From Phascolomyces articulosus (Eukaryota > Mucoromycota > Mucoromycetes > Mucorales > Lichtheimiaceae): DNA of 64,000 nt. The notes under the pieces are model-generated. The model worked only from the letters and a program-made list of their open reading frames with translations. It was not told the origin of the DNA and searched no databases. Where the stretch lies: assembly GCA_025677815.1 (NCBI GenBank), contig JAIXMP010000023.1, forward strand, positions 62,001-126,000, written 5' to 3'. The position numbers and the translations under genes are program-made. Of this stretch, positions 24,102 through 35,887 are shown one piece after another (position 1 is the stretch's first letter; every line of letters starts with the position of its first letter).

Positions 24102-26308
24102 TCACCATATAGTCACACAACACGTTCCTTTTTTCTTTGTGAAGGATTCTGAGCTAATCTGAAAACACCGCCCTACGTCTAATTTCGCCAGGGATGGTGG
24201 GGGACTATCTATCAGGTTTCTTAGTCCTTGATCTGTTATGCTTTCTAGACCATCCAACCAGATATACGACAAGTTATCATGCCAAGTCAGAATAGTTAGA
24301 GTGGTATCCGTCACAAGAGGAAGATAATGAAGACAAACATAGGTCAGTTGTTGACTGTTGATTTTTTTGAAAAACTCCATAATTCCTGTTTCTGTAATAT
24401 TACTCAAGCTCTTCAATGTAATCTCTTGTAAAGTTTTTACTTGTGCAAGTATTGAAAGTACATTATCCGATGCCTCTCTACAGTCAGAAAGGCTGATCGA
24501 TCGTAATGATAGTGCACTAGTCATAGAAAGTTGTGTATATTTTTTAAAGAGTTGAATCAACCCCCTATCATCCACACTAGTGTTGTTGTCTGACGTATTG
24601 TTGTTGTTGCTTGGCCACCATTCAATGCTGAGTCTACTAAGTGGAGGCATATTGATGAGATGGCTTGTCAATCGGTTCATGTTATATATACTATCCAATT
24701 CCATTGTTTTCAGCTTTTTTGAATCACAGACCAGCTGTAATATAAGTTCTTCAATTGTGCTGTTTCCCGCGAAAAGTATTAACGTCTCGATATTAATCAA
24801 ATTAAAACCAGGGTATATTACACAGAACTGGTCAAATTCTTCTTGTGTTATAGATGTCACTTCTATATGGAGCGTACCCAATGTTATTCTGTGTTTGTAT
24901 ACAAGCCGAAGAATTTTCGATACACTGGAGGAGTCTGTTGGGACGTTTTGGACTATTTTCAGTACTCGTAAGCCTTGCTTCCCTTCTCCCTTTCTTTGTA
25001 ATTTCGGTATATCGGTTTTCAGCACGTTGATACCAATAATTTCCAAATTTGTTGCTATCGTTGATTGAGCTAACAAGTCTATTGTCGAATCATCACATCC
25101 ATCCATAGCAATTCGTCGTAAACTTTGACATTGTCGTAATATTGGTTCAATGTCTTGTCCATACATTAATTTATTACATCGTAGTTCCAGGTTGACTAAA
25201 TATTGATGCTTTGGTGACCCAATAACATCTCCAACATGTGTAGAGAATGTGGCTTTTGTTATATAACTGAGATCTGTCAAATTTTTGCAAGTCGAGAGAA
25301 TTTCTGCTATGGTGATCAAATTTCTGTTTTTCTGCAAATCGATATCGAGATGGGTAAGCGTGTTTTGAATTTCAAGAAGTGCCATCGAAATTTCTGAGCC
25401 ATAATCTTGCAAATGTTTGTGTAAACAATTTGATACTCGAATGAAAAATGTATTATAGAGGAGATAATGTAATTACATATAATATGAGCATTATGTTATG
25501 AAAAAGACTCCAATGTATTACGGTGTTACGTGCATGAAATATATATTAGATACCTGTTACTTTGAATAATCGGATCTTTTTGAAATGACCTTCATGTAAT
25601 TTTTTCATATAGAAAGACCTGAATGATTTCAGATGTATCAGCAGTGATTGTTAAGCTCTTTACATAGTCACCAAGGAAATCTGTTACATGTAGCAATGGA
25701 AAATCCTTTGGTCCGTTTTCGAGTGACAAATCTCTCCACGGTTCTGCACAGTTCAAGATCTTTGTGCGCCATAGCCGTGACACTTGTAATATACAAGATA
25801 CTCGTTGTATTTGAGATAATAATGTAAAGATGTTTGTTGTAACATCGTCTGGTAATATAGTCATTGGATCCAATTTTATCTGTAACATCTCGGTTGCACT
25901 ATCTTTTCCTTGTTCCAGTTCATCCATTTCTGTTGCCAGGAGTGAACCCATTTGTTGAGCAACTTCAGAACCTTCATTATAAGCTTCCAGTGCACGCTGC
26001 TGGTACCCATACATAGATAATAAGCGACCCTTTTTAGTGTACCCTGTGATATCCAAAGGTGCCAACTCCATTAGCCGTTCGACATCAAATGCTGGCTTGA
26101 AATGGCCCTCCATTGAAAAAGCATAGGAACGAATTTCAAGAAGAACAAAGAGATCCTCCTTTTGTTCATGTACCTTGTCAATCGTTGTGGATGCACATTC
26201 AATTACGCGTATGTGATCACAATCCTTAATAGCCCTGTAGAGTTCCTGAAATTGATTGGGAAAAGGTTCTCGTAGACTAATTAAGGAAGGAAAAGTTGGA
26301 AAAGACAT
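24102..26308 (-). pseudogene. TPR-F-box-LRR gene with a single-base frameshift
   Basis: Exon 1 is 26308-25554 and exon 2 is 25435-24102. Exon 1 begins MSFPTFPSLISLREPFP and contains a TPR-like region (residues ~15-130: LLEIRSYAFSMEGHFKPAF, GRLLSMYGYQQRALEAYNEG), then an F-box (MTILPDDVTTNIFTLLSQ). Exon 2 is a run of LRRs. Near 25600-25620 the frame is lost: in paralogues a single CGN codon precedes S-x-Y-M, here four bases (CAGG) occupy that place. Without that extra base the two exons total 2088 nt = 695 aa in frame. The TPR-F-box-LRR order resembles S. pombe Pof3 / budding yeast Dia2 and is unique in this cluster. Its C-terminus is about 25 residues shorter than the paralogues. It may be a recent pseudogene or a sequencing error. 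Confidence 0.75.
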
Positions 26309-26475
26309 TCTGTTGTAATGTTGGAGAATAGAAACAAGGCATCATTAAAAAAAAGGCCCAGTGTAAGAGAGTATTGATTGTACCACCAGTCACTAAGTCC
26401 ATTTTAGACTCGATGATGGATGTATTAAAACGACAGAAAAATCAACATAGTTTATTAAAAAAGCAAATAACCACT

Positions 26476-28229
26476 TTATGTTATCCAAGCCGACCGTGAC
26501 ACATAATAGCCATTTTTTGCTTTGGTCATATAGTACTCACTATAGGGTGAATTATAGCGCACAGTTTTAACTTTTTCCATTGCATACCGTATGCAATCCT
26601 GAGTAATCAATTTACATTCTGTTACTTCCAAAGTAACCAATTTTTGAATAGTCATCATCTTTTTGTCAACAAGCGCCCGTATACCTAGATTTGTCACTTG
26701 TTCTAATAACTCCAATTTTACGAGGGGTAAATTATCCAGGTTCCCAAGAGCAACAATAATACTATCGGTCACTAGAAACATATCATGGAGAAACACATGT
26801 GTAATTTGACTATCAAGTTTCTGGATCATTTGTACCATACCCCATGTTGATATGCTGGTTAGCCCTCCTAAATGAATATCATGCAATGTTTTGATTCCAG
26901 TCAATGACATAAGCACTTTATCTGTCACCATCGGATTACAATATCGTAATTTGATCCACTTCAAAGATGTTGCTGCTGATCCTGGTGTTGTTGTATCTGT
27001 AGCACCCTTGTTGGAAGAAGAAGAAAGTTTGGCATATTTATTAAAGACCTGAATTAACAATAGCGTCGTATCAACTCCAGACCAATACATGTGTGATAGA
27101 TTAAGACCATCAAGCGAGGCTCTATCCATCAACGTTGTAAGGAATAATTCCAAGTCATGACCACCAACAGCAGTAATGGATGATATCTTGTTTGTTCCAC
27201 GGATTGCTGTATGTAACATAAAATCTTGTATCCCAGGTTCTAACCACGTTGCCAAATGTTTCAGATTCTCCAACTTGAATCGAGAATATTTTTCATAAAA
27301 ACCTTGGACCTGTGACTCTGATAAAGATGACAAGCATCCACGTACATTTTCCAGTGTTTCTTGATGTTTGTATAGCAGTGGTATAAAATATTCTGACAAA
27401 ACTGGGCTCTCGCCATAACTTGTATACAAAACTCGCAGCCCTTGTTTTTTCATCCCCTTTTTACTTTTAAGATCATCCTTCATAGTCTTTTCACTATAAT
27501 CTTGCAACATTGGAAGCGGAGGTCCATCAATCTTATCGTTGAAAGAAAACAATTCCAAATTTGGTGTCGGGTGACGAGTCATAACACCCAATACCGAATC
27601 ATCACAATCATCCACGACTAATCGACGTAGTGTTGTAATGCGGACGCTGACGATTTCAATAAATAAAGATTTAGTTTCTTATTTTAAAACACTTCCGCAC
27701 TTTTACCCATCCACTTATCTTATCTTTTAAGGAAACGATTATTGTTATCAAAAGAAATAAATATACCTGCTAATTTAAAGGAATGTATCGTTTTATAACG
27801 ACCATTTCGTAATTCATTCATGTATTTGGCTTGTACAGTTTCATAAGTAGACAGGATGGATAAATGTTTCACAAGTTTACCAAGAAAAGATGCCACAAGT
27901 ATAAGTGTACCATCTTTTTCTTCGTCATCGAGTAATAATTCGCACCATATTTCTGTAGACTCGAGTATTTGATTCCATAATTGTAAAGATGCCTGTAAAC
28001 GCTCAGTTCGTATTTCTTGTAGGAGCATTAGCATAATATCAGTAATAATTTCATATGGTAGAATTTGGAATGAATCGCGTCTTTTTACACAAGATGATAA
28101 TAGATTATTGGTAGCAGCTTTGTTGTGAGTACATGTTTTCGATTCCAATAATTCTTCATAAGCAATCACCATAATTCTTGGTGCGTTGGGATCTGCTCGC
28201 TGTTGAGCAGCTCTGTTTTCTGTTTCCAT
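26476..28229 (-). CDS. chimeric F-box/LRR protein (subfamily B F-box, subfamily A LRRs)
   Basis: Predicted exons 28229-27767 and 27677-26476; 1665 nt = 554 aa in frame, using donor GTATAT and an acceptor AAG at 27680-27678. The F-box (DSFQILPYEIITDIMLMLLQ) and the exon-1 end (NELRNGRYKTIHSFKLAG) are of type B. Exon 2 ends in SEYYMTKAKNGYYVSRSAW, the type A signature. Compared with intact paralogues, exon 2 lacks its first ~140 residues: it begins a few residues before LRRLVVDDCDDSVLGVM. An SCF substrate-receptor role is inferred from the fold. The start METENRAAQQR is chosen over an upstream in-frame ATG (28319), because that upstream stretch looks like an intron or leader ending in AATCAG. 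The splice junction is the weakest point. Confidence 0.65.
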
Positions 28230-28679
28230 AATCAATAGGCGTTTTTTCTCCAAAGGCGTTGCTGATTGAATATAAATATAAAAACCAGGTAAAAAAAGGT
28301 GTGATATATAGTAAGACATACGCGCCAATGATATATTTGTATATAAAATGCAAACTTATTATTGAATAATTTTTTATGCTTTATAAAAAACAATAGAGCA
28401 CATAAGATGGAAAACAAAAGAAAGTGGAAGAGTTCAGTTAATTTGCATGACTTCAATGATATTTTATGGGACCTACTGCCAGATGTGTAACCGAAGCATG
28501 CCTATTTTGATGATTACAACGTTCTGGGCCTCAAGAAAAAACATTAATTCACGCTATCAAGGTATAATGCGTAGCAATGGCTATGCAAAAGCATATAGTT
28601 TTAAAAACTTTTATTGTAGTCTCATCGAATGATTTAACGGGTTGGTTCAAAATCTTGATATACAGCTTTCTGGTTCTGT
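28230..28679. other. intergenic gap
   Basis: Between the chimeric gene and the next F-box gene. It contains a diverged copy of the type B upstream element (28475-28492). A short reading frame at 28447-28632 has no family resemblance. Confidence 0.4.
28475..28492. promoter_or_regulatory. diverged type B F-box upstream element
   Basis: CTGCCAGATGTGTAACC, about 250 bp upstream of the chimeric F-box gene, resembles TGCGCCnnGTGTAAC found upstream of the other type B first exons (30961, 38911, 43119). Confidence 0.35.
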
Positions 28680-29691
28680 TTACATGATAGATAGTGGTGA
28701 TGATGCATAGTAATGGTTGTTAAATGAGCTCAAATAATATGAACTACAGGGGGTGTTATATATTACAGTTTTAACCTTCTTCCGCGCATAATCAATACTT
28801 TTTTGAGTGATCAATTGGCAATTTTCTACCACCAACAGGCTTAATCCAGAACCCTCTTTCTTCTTGTCAACTAACGTTTGTATACCTTGATCTGTTATTA
28901 GGTTCAGTTCCTTGAGTTTGATCCACGACAACTTATCAACAATATCACCAAGAATAACACCAATAGTAACATCTGTTATTGATACAATATCATGAAGATA
29001 AATCCCTCTCAACTTCTGACTGCCAAGTTGACTAATAAATTGATGAATACTTTCCAATGATGTATTGAGGACATGTCCACCCAACCATACTTCTTCCAAC
29101 GATTTGATACTAGCCACCGCCTCGAGCATATCGTATGTGATGACCCCTATACAATTCTGAAGAGCTGCAGATTTCAATAGACATTGATTATTGTTGTTGT
29201 TGTTGCTGTTATCTTCTGAAAGTTGTGCGTATTTTGTAAAAAGTTGAAACAGCTTTTTCCTATCCGGAGGCATCATTTTGGCAGAAACAAATTTAATATG
29301 ACAAAGAGGAGGGAGCTCCAAAAGCGTATCCACTACTAGGTTATCTAAACCATTCATATCCAATAGCTCCAGCCATGTCAGGGTTGTTGATCCGCGAATA
29401 GAACGTAAAATAATATCTCGAATACCGACTCCTAACCAGAATGTTAAATTCTTTATTTTTTCAAGTTTGAAATTCGGATATTGTGCGGTTATTCTTTCAA
29501 ACTCTGATGTTGGCATGGATGCTATGCATGCATAAAGCGTTTCCAATGTATGTCTGTTATTATATATAAGTGGTATCATGCAAGACGCAGGAACAGCAGA
29601 TCCACCATTGTTCGTATATATGATACGTATTCCTTTCTTTCCCGCTTCCTCGCTATGTTGTTGTTTTACCCCATGCACCATAGCTGATGAC

Positions 29692-29728
<37 letters not shown>

Positions 29729-30799
29729 TTGTTGGATCCAATGATGGGATCGGAGGATGTTTTTCAGTAGGATTATACGCAAGAATTTCTAAATTCTGTA
29801 ATGCACTAGGTGTATCACGCTGCAGTTCTACAATGGTATTCAAGACGCAGGCATTACATTTGTTCATTACAAGGCGTCGCAATTCTGGGCATTTTTGTGC
29901 TATCAACTTGACAAACGATCCAAAAATTCGATAGGCTTTGAGTTCCAAATTAACCAAATTCAGATGTGGAAACATGATAGTCATGGCTAATTTGTCACTT
30001 TGGGAGGCGAGTTCAGCTTTTGTTGTGAAAATTAAATCTGTTAGATTTCTGAATGTATTAAGTATATCTGCCATAAAAATCATGAATTGTCGGTTGTTGA
30101 GGCCAGTATCAATTTCAAGTCGTGTCAATGTATTTTCTATTCTCCACGATGAAAAAATTTCAGGTATTTTCAATGCACACTTGTTTGATCCAAGGCAGTG
30201 TAACGCAGTCTCTAGTATTTTTTTAAAAACGAAGGGTTAATTATAATCCTTTCAACACATTGGTTTTTCCATTAAAAAGCTGCTATTCTCATTGGTAAAT
30301 CAAGAGAATACGATTTATACTTATATATACCTGATAATCTTAGAGATCGGATGGCTTTAAAATGGCCCTTTCGTAGTTGTTGCATAAATTTGTATTGTAC
30401 AGTTCTAGAAGTCGGCAAGATGGATAAATCTTGGACATAATCTCCAAGAAAGGGTATCACCTGCAGTAACAGTTTATCTTTTGTTCTATCATGGAGAGAT
30501 AATACACGCCACAGTTCAGGACGCTCGAGAACTTGTTTTCTCCATGATAAGGATACTAGTAAACACTGAACGCGTACATCTTGTGGTAGAAATAAAAAGA
30601 TATTTGTGATGATTTCAAAAGGCAGAGTTTGAAGTGGATCAATCATCGTATTTACTTGTGACAGCCATGGATCATTGCTGTTATTGACTAGCAGATTTGA
30701 TTTTATTGATTCTTCTGTCCCTATATTTAGCTCTTTGACCTGATCCTGTAGTAGTTGAGTGATGTTCACTATTTCTTGTTTATGGTTCAAGAAGGCCAT
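28680..30799 (-). CDS. F-box/LRR protein, subfamily B
   Basis: Exons 30799-30331 and 30211-28680; 2001 nt = 666 aa. The F-box lies at about residues 52-100 (DPLQTLPFEIITNIFLFLPQ, LLVSLSWRKQVLERPELW). Exon 1 closes with QLRKGHFKAIRSLRLSG at a GTATAT donor, the conserved intron position of the family. Exon 2 carries leucine-rich repeats (IENTLTRLEIDTG, LVNLELKAYRIFG, CPELRRLVMNKCN) and ends CSSYYLSSFNNHYY, the B signature. A tandem Thr-Ala dipeptide run encoded by ACAGCA repeats lies near 29690-29730. The predicted role is the substrate-binding subunit of an SCF (Skp1-Cul1) E3 ligase. The target is unknown. Confidence 0.85.
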
Positions 30800-31171
30800 C
30801 CTCGATCTTGATGTATGTTTGTTTTATTTGAGGCTTGGCTTCTAAGTTTGGTTGGAAAAAAAAAAAAAGAAAAAGAAAAAAGTGGATGACAAAAAAAAAA
30901 AAAAAGTGAAAGAAATGGATGGCTTTAAAAATCTCCCCAAATACATATATACTTATGTACTGCGCCTTTGTGTAACATGAATTTACTTATATGAGATCTT
31001 TTTAAAGTTAAAATAAGTGGTGTGCATCCCTCCCCAAAACAAAATTTACCACTAAAACATAAAAGCTGGAAAACTAAACGAAGAGTTAAATAATGACTGA
31101 AAACTTTCCCCAGTTTTGCAGAAATTAGAAGGAAATTCATTTTATTTATTTTGGGAAAAAAAATGAAGCAA
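30800..31171. other. intergenic gap with type B upstream element
   Basis: Holds A/G-rich tracts (about 30850-30908) and the B-type element TGCGCCTTTGTGTAAC, then the 3' flank of the next gene. No gene is seen. Confidence 0.45.
30959..30976. promoter_or_regulatory. type B F-box upstream element
   Basis: ACTGCGCCTTTGTGTAAC, 160 bp upstream of a type B start codon; preceded ~30 bp away by AAAAATCTCCCC, which also has a counterpart (AAAAATCTTCCC) at 38888. Confidence 0.45.
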
Positions 31172-33343
31172 TCAACTAGTTTGTGCTAACCAAGCAGATC
31201 GTGATACATGATAACCAGTTTTTATTTTGGTGACATAATATTCACTATAAGGTGAATTATAATGGACAGCTTTGACTTTTTTACGGGCATATTTTATACA
31301 ATCCTCTGTGATCATGCCACATTCGGTCACCTCCAGCGTCTTCAACTTTTGAGGAGCATTCATCTTTATGTCAATAAGTGTCCGAATACCTTGATCTGTT
31401 ACTTCATCAAGCAATTCTAATTTCACCAAAGATAAATTATCCAGATTGCTAAGGGCAACAATTACACGGTCGTTCACCAAATACATATCATGAAGAAACA
31501 CACGAGTGATTTGATTACCAAGTCTATTAAACATTTGGATAATACCGTTGGTGGATATTGTTGTTAAACCGCCTATATGAATATCATGTAATGATTTGAT
31601 CCAAGTTAACGACATAAGCACTTCATCTGTCACTAATAAATCACAATATCGTAGTTTGACCCAGTTTAGAGAGCTTGCTGTTTTTGATAATACTGTTGAT
31701 GATGTTGTTGCTGCTATCGCTTTGGATGGTGCTAAATTATGGTTGAAGAAAGAATCTGCTGCATGAGCATATTTTTTAAAAAGTTGAATTAATAACCCCG
31801 TTATAACACCAGACGACCAGTATATGTGAGATAGATTTAAGCCAGTAAGTGGTGTTTTTTTGTCCAAAAGTGTCGAAAGTACTAATTCCAAGTTATGCTC
31901 ACCGACTGCAGTAATGGATGATAGTTTGTTTGCTCCACGGATGGCTGTATATAACATAAATTCCTGTATTCCAGGTTCCAACCATGTTGCCAAATGCTTC
32001 AAATTCGTTAGCTTGAATCGTGGAAATTTTGCATATATGCCTTGAAGTTGTCGCTCTGATAATGATGACAAGCATCCACGTACATTTTCCAGTGTGTCCC
32101 GATGTTTGTACATCAATGGTATAAAGAATTCTGATGAAACTGCATTCTCGCCATAGCTTGTATACAAAACTCGCAATCCTTGTTTTTTGTTTTCCATGTC
32201 ACTACTATTGCTGCTGTTATATATAACTTCATTATTATCTTGCAATTTTGGAAGTGGAGGACCATCAATCTTGTCATTGAACGAAAATAATTCCAAATTT
32301 GGTGTTGAATGGCTGACCATCACTTCCAATACTGTAACATCACAATTATCCACAACTAATCGCCGTAATGCTTGGCATCCTTGAATAATAGGCCCAATAT
32401 CATTTCCAACAATAAGAGGCGACGATAATTCCAAATTGACTAAAGATGGATGCTGACCGTACTTGATGAGTGAGCGAAACATATCTGCCTTTATGGATAG
32501 TGACGCCTCCGTAGAATACACAAGATCCGTTAAACTTTTACATGACAATAAAATACAAGCAACTGTCACTGTATTCTGAACATCGCCAACAATGTTTATA
32601 TCAAGTTTCGTCAATGTATTGCCAATTTGGCATAACGCAGCCAATGTTCCCTGAAGATATCCCATGCTATTGTATTGAGGTCCATATACTATAATAATAA
32701 AAAGCATACTCATGGTGAGTACATTGATAAGAGCGGTAGTATACTTTGTTTCAATTTTTAGGTGCATATATTGTTGATAGCAATTATATATGTAAAGTAG
32801 TGGTAGTGCTATTATGATTATTTTACCTGTAATGCTCAAACATTGGATTTTTTTAAAATGACCCTCTTGTAGAAGTTTTATGTACGTTGCACGAACTATA
32901 TCTGAGGCCGTGGTACTGATTGTCAGATATCTAATAAAACTGGCAAGTGATGATGCAGCATGTGCTAACGGCAAATCTTTTTGGCTATTTTCGAGCAATA
33001 ACACGCGCCAAGCTTCCGCGCAGCTCAAGATATATTCATACCATATTCGGGATACTTGGAGACATTCTATTCGAGCATCTTGTGGCAACAGGGTAATGAT
33101 ATATGCTGTAATTTCAAATGGCAAGATATGGAAGGGGTCCGTTATTTTTGGCTGCATTACCAATATTGATGGCGATGATGACTTTTGTGTTATCTGTGAC
33201 GTAGAGGATGGCGCGCCGTCACCTGGTACGTGTGAGTTTTTAGAACATGATGGTGAGTTGCTAATGTTCACTTCCTTTTTTCTTTTTATAAACTTTTTAA
33301 TTGAATGATATTTTTCTTCGATAAAGCTGAACGTTGAAAACAT
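31172..33343 (-). CDS. F-box/LRR protein, subfamily A
   Basis: Exons 33343-32827 and 32688-31172; 2034 nt = 677 aa. The start MFSTFSFIEEKYHSIKKF is chosen because it aligns with MHSTAIKFIKKKYNSIKNF of the paralogue at 41288. A basic N-terminal region is followed by the F-box (DPFHILPFEITAYIITLLPQ, LQVSRIWYEYILSCAEAW). LRRs follow in exon 2 (IGNTLTKLDINI, LVNLELSSPLI, ALRRLVVDNCD, LLVTDEVLMSL, LHDIHIGGL). The end is SEYYVTKIKTGYHVSRSAW, the A signature. The 138-nt intron (32826-32689) is a multiple of three without stops, so the reading frame stays open through it; its translation is a hydrophobic stretch absent from all paralogues. SCF substrate receptor by family, target unknown. Confidence 0.85.
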   Translation of the reverse strand: MFSTFSFIEEKYHSIKKFIKRKKEVNISNSPSCSKNSHVPGDGAPSSTSQITQKSSSPSILVMQPKITDPFHILPFEITAYIITLLPQDARIECLQVSRIWYEYILSCAEAWRVLLLENSQKDLPLAHAASSLASFIRYLTISTTASDIVRATYIKLLQEGHFKKIQCLSITGKIIIIALPLLYIYNCYQQYMHLKIETKYTTALINVLTMSMLFIIIVYGPQYNSMGYLQGTLAALCQIGNTLTKLDINIVGDVQNTVTVACILLSCKSLTDLVYSTEASLSIKADMFRSLIKYGQHPSLVNLELSSPLIVGNDIGPIIQGCQALRRLVVDNCDVTVLEVMVSHSTPNLELFSFNDKIDGPPLPKLQDNNEVIYNSSNSSDMENKKQGLRVLYTSYGENAVSSEFFIPLMYKHRDTLENVRGCLSSLSERQLQGIYAKFPRFKLTNLKHLATWLEPGIQEFMLYTAIRGANKLSSITAVGEHNLELVLSTLLDKKTPLTGLNLSHIYWSSGVITGLLIQLFKKYAHAADSFFNHNLAPSKAIAATTSSTVLSKTASSLNWVKLRYCDLLVTDEVLMSLTWIKSLHDIHIGGLTTISTNGIIQMFNRLGNQITRVFLHDMYLVNDRVIVALSNLDNLSLVKLELLDEVTDQGIRTLIDIKMNAPQKLKTLEVTECGMITEDCIKYARKKVKAVHYNSPYSEYYVTKIKTGYHVSRSAWLAQTS

Positions 33344-33780
33344 TGTTGTCAAATTCGACTGTTTTTTTTTATAATAGCCTTTCAGTAGAGTTAGGGAAGT
33401 ATAAAGTGAAATATTATCAAAACGTCAACGAATGACAGAAATGATCATGTAGTGTGAGAAATCAGGATAAAAAAATGATAAAACATATTGTTGTTTTTAT
33501 ACAAATCTGCTGGTTGAAGCGCGCCGTAGCAGTCATGCATGTCTTGATAACACTAACAATGATGTCTACTATGTGTTACCATAAACTATAAAAATCATTC
33601 CAATAAACATCCCCGATCTTCTCCTATTGCACGTCATTATAGAATGAGAATAGCATAGTGTATCTTTGCATATATATTTACAGCATTATTATTTATTGGT
33701 TGATAGGTTACGATTTATTAATATATACAATTTTTTGGTCGCTGGAATTAATAAAGAGATAAGGAGAGCGGATAGCAATA
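33344..33780. promoter_or_regulatory. upstream region of type A gene
   Basis: AT-rich; contains the type A element at 33512-33531. No gene is seen. Confidence 0.4.
33512..33531. promoter_or_regulatory. type A F-box upstream element
   Basis: GGTTGAAGCGCGCCGTAGCA, 169-188 bp upstream of the type A start at 33343. A close copy, GGTGGAAGCGCCGCAGCA, lies 230-247 bp upstream of the other intact type A gene (41518-41535). GC-rich in AT-rich surroundings. Confidence 0.4.
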
Positions 33781-35887
33781 ATCTTATTTAATATCAAATG
33801 TTCTTAAATGGTTACAATCTTAAGGTTTTCACTTTTTTGTACAAAACTGATACATTCTAGAGTGACATTGGAACAGTTATTTATTATAAAAGGCAATCGA
33901 TAATTTTTCTCAATCTCCTCGCATATCATCATCTGTCATTCAGGACAATATCCAAAAATTAATACATTCCAGTTTATTAATAGTATCACCAAGAACAAGG
34001 AACAGCAAGAGAAATTTCTGATTTGGGTTCTCCAATATATTGAAAACATATTTCTTTAAGCTTATGTTTTCCAAGTTTGGCGATTAATCGATGGACTTGT
34101 TCAGTGGACGTCTTGTAAAATAGGTCAGTCAACCATATTTCTTCTAATGAATTGGTATTAGATAAAACATCTAACATATCATCCATGATGACATGTTTAT
34201 AATCTGTTATAATTATTGATTTTAACGAAGCGCCGTTGTTTTGTGCAAGTCAAGTGTATTTTGTAAATAACTGGATCAACTTTTCGTAGTTATAGGCGCT
34301 CACTTCATTCGTCACTAATGGATCACAATATTGTAATTTAATTTGGTTTAATGAAGAAACTGTTGTTGATGATAATGATGCTGCTTGAGCATATTTTTTG
34401 AATAGTTGAATTAATAATCGGGTTAAACTATCCATTCACAAATATGTATGTGATAGATTAAGACCTATAAGTAGTGGTTTTTCAAAAGTATTGTAAATAA
34501 TAACCTCATGATCATCTACTGCTGTGATGGAAGATAATTTGCTCCGCGGACAGCTGTACGTAACATAAACTCAAGTATACCAGGTTTTATTCATATTGTC
34601 AAATGCTTCAAATTTTCCAGTTTGAATTGAGAATACTGTTCATAAAATTCTTGCACTTGTAATACTGATAATGAGATGGTGACAAGCATGCACGTATATT
34701 TTCTAATATGTCTCGATGTTTGTACATCAAAGGTATAAACTATTCGGATCGAGCGCTTCTTTCGCCATAACTTGTATACAAAACCCGTAAACTTTGTTTT
34801 TTAATTTTCTTACCATCCTCATTTCGAACCACCTTCCTTATTTTTTTCATGCAACATGGGGAGTGGAGTACCATCGATCTTGTCATTGAAAGAAAATTAT
34901 TCCAAGTTGGGCGTTACCTGATCCACCACGACCTCCAACACCGAATCATCACAATCATCCGCTATTAATCGTCGTAATTCTTGGAATCCTTGTAAAATCA
35001 GTTCTACACCATGTCCAGTAATAAGAGGTGATGATAGTTCCAAGTAGACTAGTGATGGATGACCTTGTTTTATTCAAGTTTTAAATGTCCCAATTTGTGT
35101 TGATAATGGTGCCTTTGTTTATAGATAGTATCCGTCAGATAATGATAGGTCGATAGGATAGATGATATCGTTATTGAGGCTTCAATGTCACTGACATATA
35201 AGCTAAGTTTTGTCAATGTGTTTTCAATACAACACAACACAGCCGCCATATTCTTAAGATGTTTTGCAATATCTTGAATTCCTAGTACCAATACAAATGT
35301 ATACTATAGGATTGGGTGGAGAAGACTATTATTCCTTAGTAAGCAAAATATACACTTGTTTATTACCATCAATTTAAAAAAGGAGATGTTTTTTTTTACC
35401 TGTAGATGTCAGATGTCGTATTTTTTAAAAGTGACCCGGTTGTAATTGTTTTATATATTCGGAACGAACAGTTTCTGAGGTAGTGTTCATGGTCAAATCT
35501 ATTACATGAGGAGCAAGGGAAGATGCAGCACGGATGAGTGGAATATCTTTTTCGCCATTTTCGAGTGATAGTACTTTCCAAGCTTCTCCACTATACAAGA
35601 CCTGTTCTCGCCACAGCTTTCTTGATACCTGCATACATACTAGTTGCACATGCTGGGGCAATAATGCAACAAAATCTGCGGGAATTTTTGATGATATCTA
35701 AAATATAAAAGAGATTCATAATTTTTGAGGGTTGTATGGATGAGGGTATCGTTGAAGATGGTTCGATAATCTTCGTTTCTGTAGGGGTAGCATTGTTTGT
35801 GTATTGTTCGTCCGTTGAATCTTTGATTTGTTCTGTTGGATGTACATTTTTGGAGGCTGCAAATGATATTTGCTGGCTATTGTTCAT
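33781..35887 (-). pseudogene. F-box/LRR pseudogene joining type A and type B segments
   Basis: First exon remnant: MNNSQQISFAASKNV (35887) runs into a frameshift, then PQHVQLVCMQVSRKLWREQVL..ENGEKDIPLIRAASSLA (35661-35425), a type A F-box. Second exon: GIQDIAKHLKNMAAVLCCI (35291) and further type A LRR pieces with several stops. At about 34300 the type A text LLIQLFKKYAQ..SLNQIKLQYCDPLVTNEVS jumps directly to YNYEKLIQLFTKYT, stop, ..GASLKSIIITDYK and MLDVLSNTNSLEEIWL, which are type B repeats. It is decayed, but the A-to-B junction is clear. Confidence 0.75.
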
